Shown here: positions 60,870 to 64,000 of the stretch, piece by piece
Position numbering within the stretch: the stretch's first letter is position 1
How the letters are laid out: every line of letters begins with the position of its first letter
NCBI RefSeq assembly: GCF_000264765.2
Contig: NZ_CP006664.1
Location: 2,542,001 to 2,606,000 of the forward strand
Direction of reading: 5' to 3'
Length of the DNA stretch: 64,000 nt
Origin: Edwardsiella anguillarum ET080813
GTDB taxonomy: Bacteria > Pseudomonadota > Gammaproteobacteria > Enterobacterales > Enterobacteriaceae
Program-made: the position numbers and the translations under genes
Notes under the pieces: model-generated
Told to the model about the DNA's origin: nothing
What the model saw: only the letters and a program-made list of their open reading frames with translations
The model's database searches: none

Positions 60870-61928
60870 ATGGGTAAGATCATTCACATCGATATGGACT
60901 GTTTTTTTGCGGCGGTCGAGATGCGGGATTTTCCGGCGCTGCGCGAGGTGCCGCTGGCCATCGGCGGCAGCGGCGAGCGGCGTGGCGTGATCAGCACCGC
61001 CAACTATGCGGCACGGCGCTACGGTGTCCGCAGCGCCATGCCGACGGCGCAGGCCCTGAAGCTGTGCCCCCATCTGATGCTGCGTCCAGGGCGCATGGCG
61101 GTGTATAAGAGCGTCTCTGGTGAAATCCAACGCATCTTTCAGCGTTACACCCCGTTGGTCGAGCCGCTGTCGCTGGATGAGGCCTATCTGGACGTCAGCG
61201 ACTGTCCGCTGCACCACGGCTCGGCCACGCTGATAGCCCGGCAGATCCGCGCCGATATCGCCGCCGAGCTGCGGCTGACGGCCTCGGCCGGCGTCGCTCC
61301 GCTGAAGTTTCTGGCGAAAATCGCCTCTGACATTAACAAACCCAACGGCCAATATGTGATCCCGCCGGAGCAGGTCGATGCCTTTGTTCAGGCTCTGCCG
61401 CTGGCGAAGATCCCCGGCGTGGGGAAGGTGACCGCCGCCCGTTTAGCCGAGCTGGGGCTGCATACCTGCGCCGACGTGCGCGCCTACGATCTGGCCACGC
61501 TGCTGCGCCGCTTCGGCAAGTTTGGCCGCGTGCTGTGGGAGCGCAGCCTGGGGCGCGATGAGCGCGAGGTCAACCCCGCTCGGCAGCGTAAATCGGTAGG
61601 CGTGGAGAAGACGCTGGCGCAGGATATCGGCGACTGGGCGGCATGCCGTCAGCTGATCGAGCAGCTGTATCCCGAGCTAGAACGGCGGCTGGCCAGAGTC
61701 CAGCCGGATCTGCGCATTGCCCGCCAGGGGGTAAAGCTCAAGTTTGCCGACTTTCAGCTGACCACGCAGGAGCACGTTTACCCCTATCTGGATCGGGACG
61801 ATCTGCTGGCGGTGGCGCGGCAGGCGTGGGATTTGCGCCGCGCCGGACGCGGCGTGCGTTTGGTGGGGCTGCATGTGATGCTGCCCGACCCCGGGCAGCA
61901 GAAGCAGCTGTCGCTGGACATTCTTTGA
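60870..61928 (+). CDS. dinB: DNA polymerase IV
   Basis: DinB is a Y-family translesion polymerase induced in the SOS response. From the ATG at 60870 it has 352 residues (351 in E. coli); GTG at 60858 is an alternative. Catalytic acids are in HIDMDCFFAAVEMRD and LSLDEAYLDV. The helix-hairpin-helix segment KIPGVGKVTAARLAELGL and the little-finger domain follow. The C-terminus QKQLSLDIL resembles a beta-clamp binding motif. It lies downstream of the decarboxylase island, divergent from it. Confidence 0.97.
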   Translation: MGKIIHIDMDCFFAAVEMRDFPALREVPLAIGGSGERRGVISTANYAARRYGVRSAMPTAQALKLCPHLMLRPGRMAVYKSVSGEIQRIFQRYTPLVEPLSLDEAYLDVSDCPLHHGSATLIARQIRADIAAELRLTASAGVAPLKFLAKIASDINKPNGQYVIPPEQVDAFVQALPLAKIPGVGKVTAARLAELGLHTCADVRAYDLATLLRRFGKFGRVLWERSLGRDEREVNPARQRKSVGVEKTLAQDIGDWAACRQLIEQLYPELERRLARVQPDLRIARQGVKLKFADFQLTTQEHVYPYLDRDDLLAVARQAWDLRRAGRGVRLVGLHVMLPDPGQQKQLSLDIL

Positions 61929-62027
61929 GCCCGGCGCGGCTTTATCGTCGTTCTTGCGGGCGCTTCAAACTTTTATGACACCATTGCTTTTATAATTCCG
62001 TCGGTTGACCCTAAAGGAATCTAAGTA

Positions 62028-63281
62028 ATGGATATTATTGACCGTTTTATTAGTTACACCCAAATTAATACCACCACCGATCGTGAGAAAGGGGCCCAGG
62101 GCATCATGCCGTCGTCGCCGGGTCAGCGGGTGCTGGCGCAGCGCCTGGGAGAGGAGCTGCGCGCGCTCGGCCTGCAGGAGGTGCAGGTCAGGGAGAATGC
62201 CATCGTCACCGCGACGCTACCGGCTAACTGCGATCGGCCGCTGCCGACGGTGGCCTTTTTTGCTCATCTGGACACCAGCGCCGAGCAGAGCGCCGATACC
62301 CACGCCCAGGTGCTGCCTTACCGCGGCGGCGATCTGTGTCTGAACGCCGAGCGGCAGATCTTTCTGCGCCAGAGCGCGTTTCCCGAGCTGGCCGACTACG
62401 TTGGCGATGATCTGATCGTGACCGACGGCACCAGTCTACTGGGGGCGGACGACAAGGCGGCCATCGCCGCCATCATGAACGCCCTGCAGCACCTGCAGGC
62501 CAACCCGCAGATTGCCCACGGCCCGGTCAAGGTGGGCTTTGTCCCGGACGAGGAGCAGGGGCTGCGCGGCGCCAAGGCGTTCGATACCGAGGCCTTCGGC
62601 GCTGACTTTGCCTATACCCTGGACTGCTGCGGCATCGGCGAACTGGTGTGTGAAAACTGGAACGCCGGCGATGTTGAGGTGATCTTTACCGGCGCCTCGG
62701 CGCACCCGATGTCGGCCAAGGGCAAGCTGAAGAACTCGCTGCTGATGGCCCATAAGTTCATCGCCATGCTGCCGCCGGGCGAGGCGCCGGAGTACACCGA
62801 AGGGCGTGAGGGTTACTACTGGGTGAAGCAGCTGTCGGGCAACAGCGCGCGTACCGTGCTCAAGCTGGATATCCGCGACTTTACCGACGCAGGCTATCGC
62901 CAGCGGATGGCGTTTATCCGCCAGCTGGCGCAGAGCTGTGAGGCGCTGTGGGGCGAGGGGAGCGTCGTGGCCCACCTCGCTGATCGCTATGCCAACGTGG
63001 CCAACAGCCTGCAGGGCGCCGCGAGTTTCCCGGTGGAGATCGCCCTGCGCGCCTACCGGCGCTGCGGTATTACCCCGCGCCCGGTGCCGATGCGCGGCGG
63101 CTATGACGGCGCGGTGCTGTCGCAGAAGGGACTGCCCTGTCCCAACCTGTTTACCGGCGCGCATAACTTTCACTCCATCTATGAATACCTGCCGGTGAAA
63201 TCCCTGCGGGCGGCCAGCGACGTGGTGGTTGCGGCGATCGTCGAGACCCACGCCCACTTCAGCGCAGAGGAGACGGCATGA
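62028..63281 (+). CDS. pepT: Peptidase T-like M20 tripeptidase
   Basis: PepT removes the N-terminal residue of tripeptides using two zinc ions in the cytosol. The 417-residue protein has metal-site segments AFFAHLDTS (H80, D82), LLGADDKAAIAAIM (D141, D142), VPDEEQG (E175, E176), TLDCCGIGEL (D199) and FTGAHNFHSIYEY. A dimerisation domain fills the middle. It is clearly diverged from E. coli PepT (408 residues), so substrate range may differ. AAGGAA precedes the ATG. Its stop overlaps the ATG of the next gene in ATGA. Confidence 0.85.
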   Translation: MDIIDRFISYTQINTTTDREKGAQGIMPSSPGQRVLAQRLGEELRALGLQEVQVRENAIVTATLPANCDRPLPTVAFFAHLDTSAEQSADTHAQVLPYRGGDLCLNAERQIFLRQSAFPELADYVGDDLIVTDGTSLLGADDKAAIAAIMNALQHLQANPQIAHGPVKVGFVPDEEQGLRGAKAFDTEAFGADFAYTLDCCGIGELVCENWNAGDVEVIFTGASAHPMSAKGKLKNSLLMAHKFIAMLPPGEAPEYTEGREGYYWVKQLSGNSARTVLKLDIRDFTDAGYRQRMAFIRQLAQSCEALWGEGSVVAHLADRYANVANSLQGAASFPVEIALRAYRRCGITPRPVPMRGGYDGAVLSQKGLPCPNLFTGAHNFHSIYEYLPVKSLRAASDVVVAAIVETHAHFSAEETA

Positions 63282-64000
63282 TCCAGGTGATTATCGCGCT
63301 GCTGGTGATCGTGGCGGTGGCCCGCCTGATCCTGCGCGGCTATAAGGCGGAGCCGGTGCTGCTGGTGGCCGGCCTGCTGCTGATGTTCTGCACCCAGCTG
63401 GCGGGCTGGGGCAGCGTGTTGCCGAAAGGGGTGGCCACGACCGGGATCGCGGCGCTCGACCCCTTTGAGGTGATGCGCGATCTGTTCAGCACCCGGGCGG
63501 CGGATCTGGGGCTGATGATCATGGCGCTGATGGGCTTTGCCCACTATATGGATCACATCGGCGCCAACGAGGCGGTGGTGCGGGTGGTGACCCGCCCGCT
63601 GCGTCGCCTGCAGTCGCCCTATACCCTGCTGTTCTTCTCTTACCTGCTGGCCAGCCTGCTGCAGCTGGCCATTCCGTCGGCTACCGGCCTGGCGGTATTG
63701 CTGATGGGCACCATGTTCCCCATCATGCTGGGGCTCGGGCTGTCCGCCGCGTCGGCGGCGGGGGTGATCGCGACGTCGCTCGGGGTGGCCTATACCCCGA
63801 CGGCGATCGACGCCATCCGCGGCGCCAAGGCCGTTGAGATGGATGTGGTGGAGTATGTGCTGTACCACCAGGGGCCCGCGGCGCTGGCGACGGTGCTGGT
63901 GGTCGGCATCTGCCATGTCTTCTGGCAGCGCCACTGCGATCGGCGCGCCGGCACGCTGCCGCAGGCGGCGGTACGGCAGCAGGAGGATGCGCCCGCCCGC
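63278..64000 (+). CDS. DcuC-family C4-dicarboxylate transporter (3' part missing)
   Basis: The first 241 codons of an inner-membrane protein are present. Hydrophobic helices and the segments AADLGLMIMALMGFAHYMDHIG and SATGLAVLLMGTMFPIM resemble E. coli DcuC, an anaerobic succinate/fumarate carrier. The window ends inside the gene. The ATG overlaps the pepT stop (ATGA), so the two are translationally coupled. The transported compound could be a dicarboxylate or a peptide breakdown product; the pairing with a peptidase is unusual. Confidence 0.82.
   Translation, partial: MIQVIIALLVIVAVARLILRGYKAEPVLLVAGLLLMFCTQLAGWGSVLPKGVATTGIAALDPFEVMRDLFSTRAADLGLMIMALMGFAHYMDHIGANEAVVRVVTRPLRRLQSPYTLLFFSYLLASLLQLAIPSATGLAVLLMGTMFPIMLGLGLSAASAAGVIATSLGVAYTPTAIDAIRGAKAVEMDVVEYVLYHQGPAALATVLVVGICHVFWQRHCDRRAGTLPQAAVRQQEDAPAR

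Overview
The window is a chromosomal segment of a gamma-proteobacterium of the order Enterobacterales. Protein sequences and local gene order match Escherichia coli and Yersinia over long blocks, but the blocks are joined differently and the coding DNA looks richer in G+C. Together with the presence of cadCBA, a long-form NadE and a decarboxylase/antiporter island, this suggests an Edwardsiella-like member of the Hafniaceae. The genus is an inference from remembered synteny; no search was run. I see no tRNA, rRNA, insertion sequence, prophage or CRISPR array, and no clear frameshift.

Layout. (1) 1-23.1 kb is the classic envelope and macromolecule block: glnD (cut by the window edge) and map on the minus strand; then on the plus strand rpsB-tsf, pyrH, frr, dxr, uppS-cdsA-rseP-bamA-skp-lpxD-fabZ-lpxA-lpxB-rnhB-dnaE-accA. 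It covers translation, isoprenoid and undecaprenyl phosphate synthesis, outer-membrane protein assembly, lipid A and fatty acid synthesis. (2) 23.2-31 kb: yaeR, then cadC, cadB, cadA and dtpC, a lysine-dependent acid-resistance module. It sits where E. coli carries ldcC. (3) 31.1-35.3 kb: tilS, a small c-type cytochrome, rof/yaeP, yaeQ, arfB and nlpE. (4) 35.3-51.6 kb: an E. coli 57-minute-type block, yfhL, yfhH, pgpC, (yiaY, pspE), tadA, mltF, purL, glmY sRNA, glrK-qseG-glrR, (nadE) and glnB. (5) 51.8-55.3 kb: gmhA, yafJ, yafK and apbE. (6) 55.3-60.1 kb: a minus-strand operon of a PLP decarboxylase and two tandem GadC-like antiporters, wedged between apbE and dinB. (7) 60.9-64 kb: dinB with a LexA box, pepT and a truncated DcuC-family transporter.

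How the genes work together. Two amino-acid decarboxylase/antiporter systems lie 25 kb apart: the CadC-controlled lysine system (with a dipeptide permease that could supply lysine) and a second system of unknown substrate. Both are candidates for cytoplasmic pH homeostasis. GlnD and GlnB, the modifying enzyme and its PII target, both occur here. GlrK/GlrR sits next to its expected target sRNA GlmY. The most distinctive material is the decarboxylase island, the structured control region of cadBA, the large stem in the GlmY locus, and perfect G+C hairpins without U-tracts at several gene ends.
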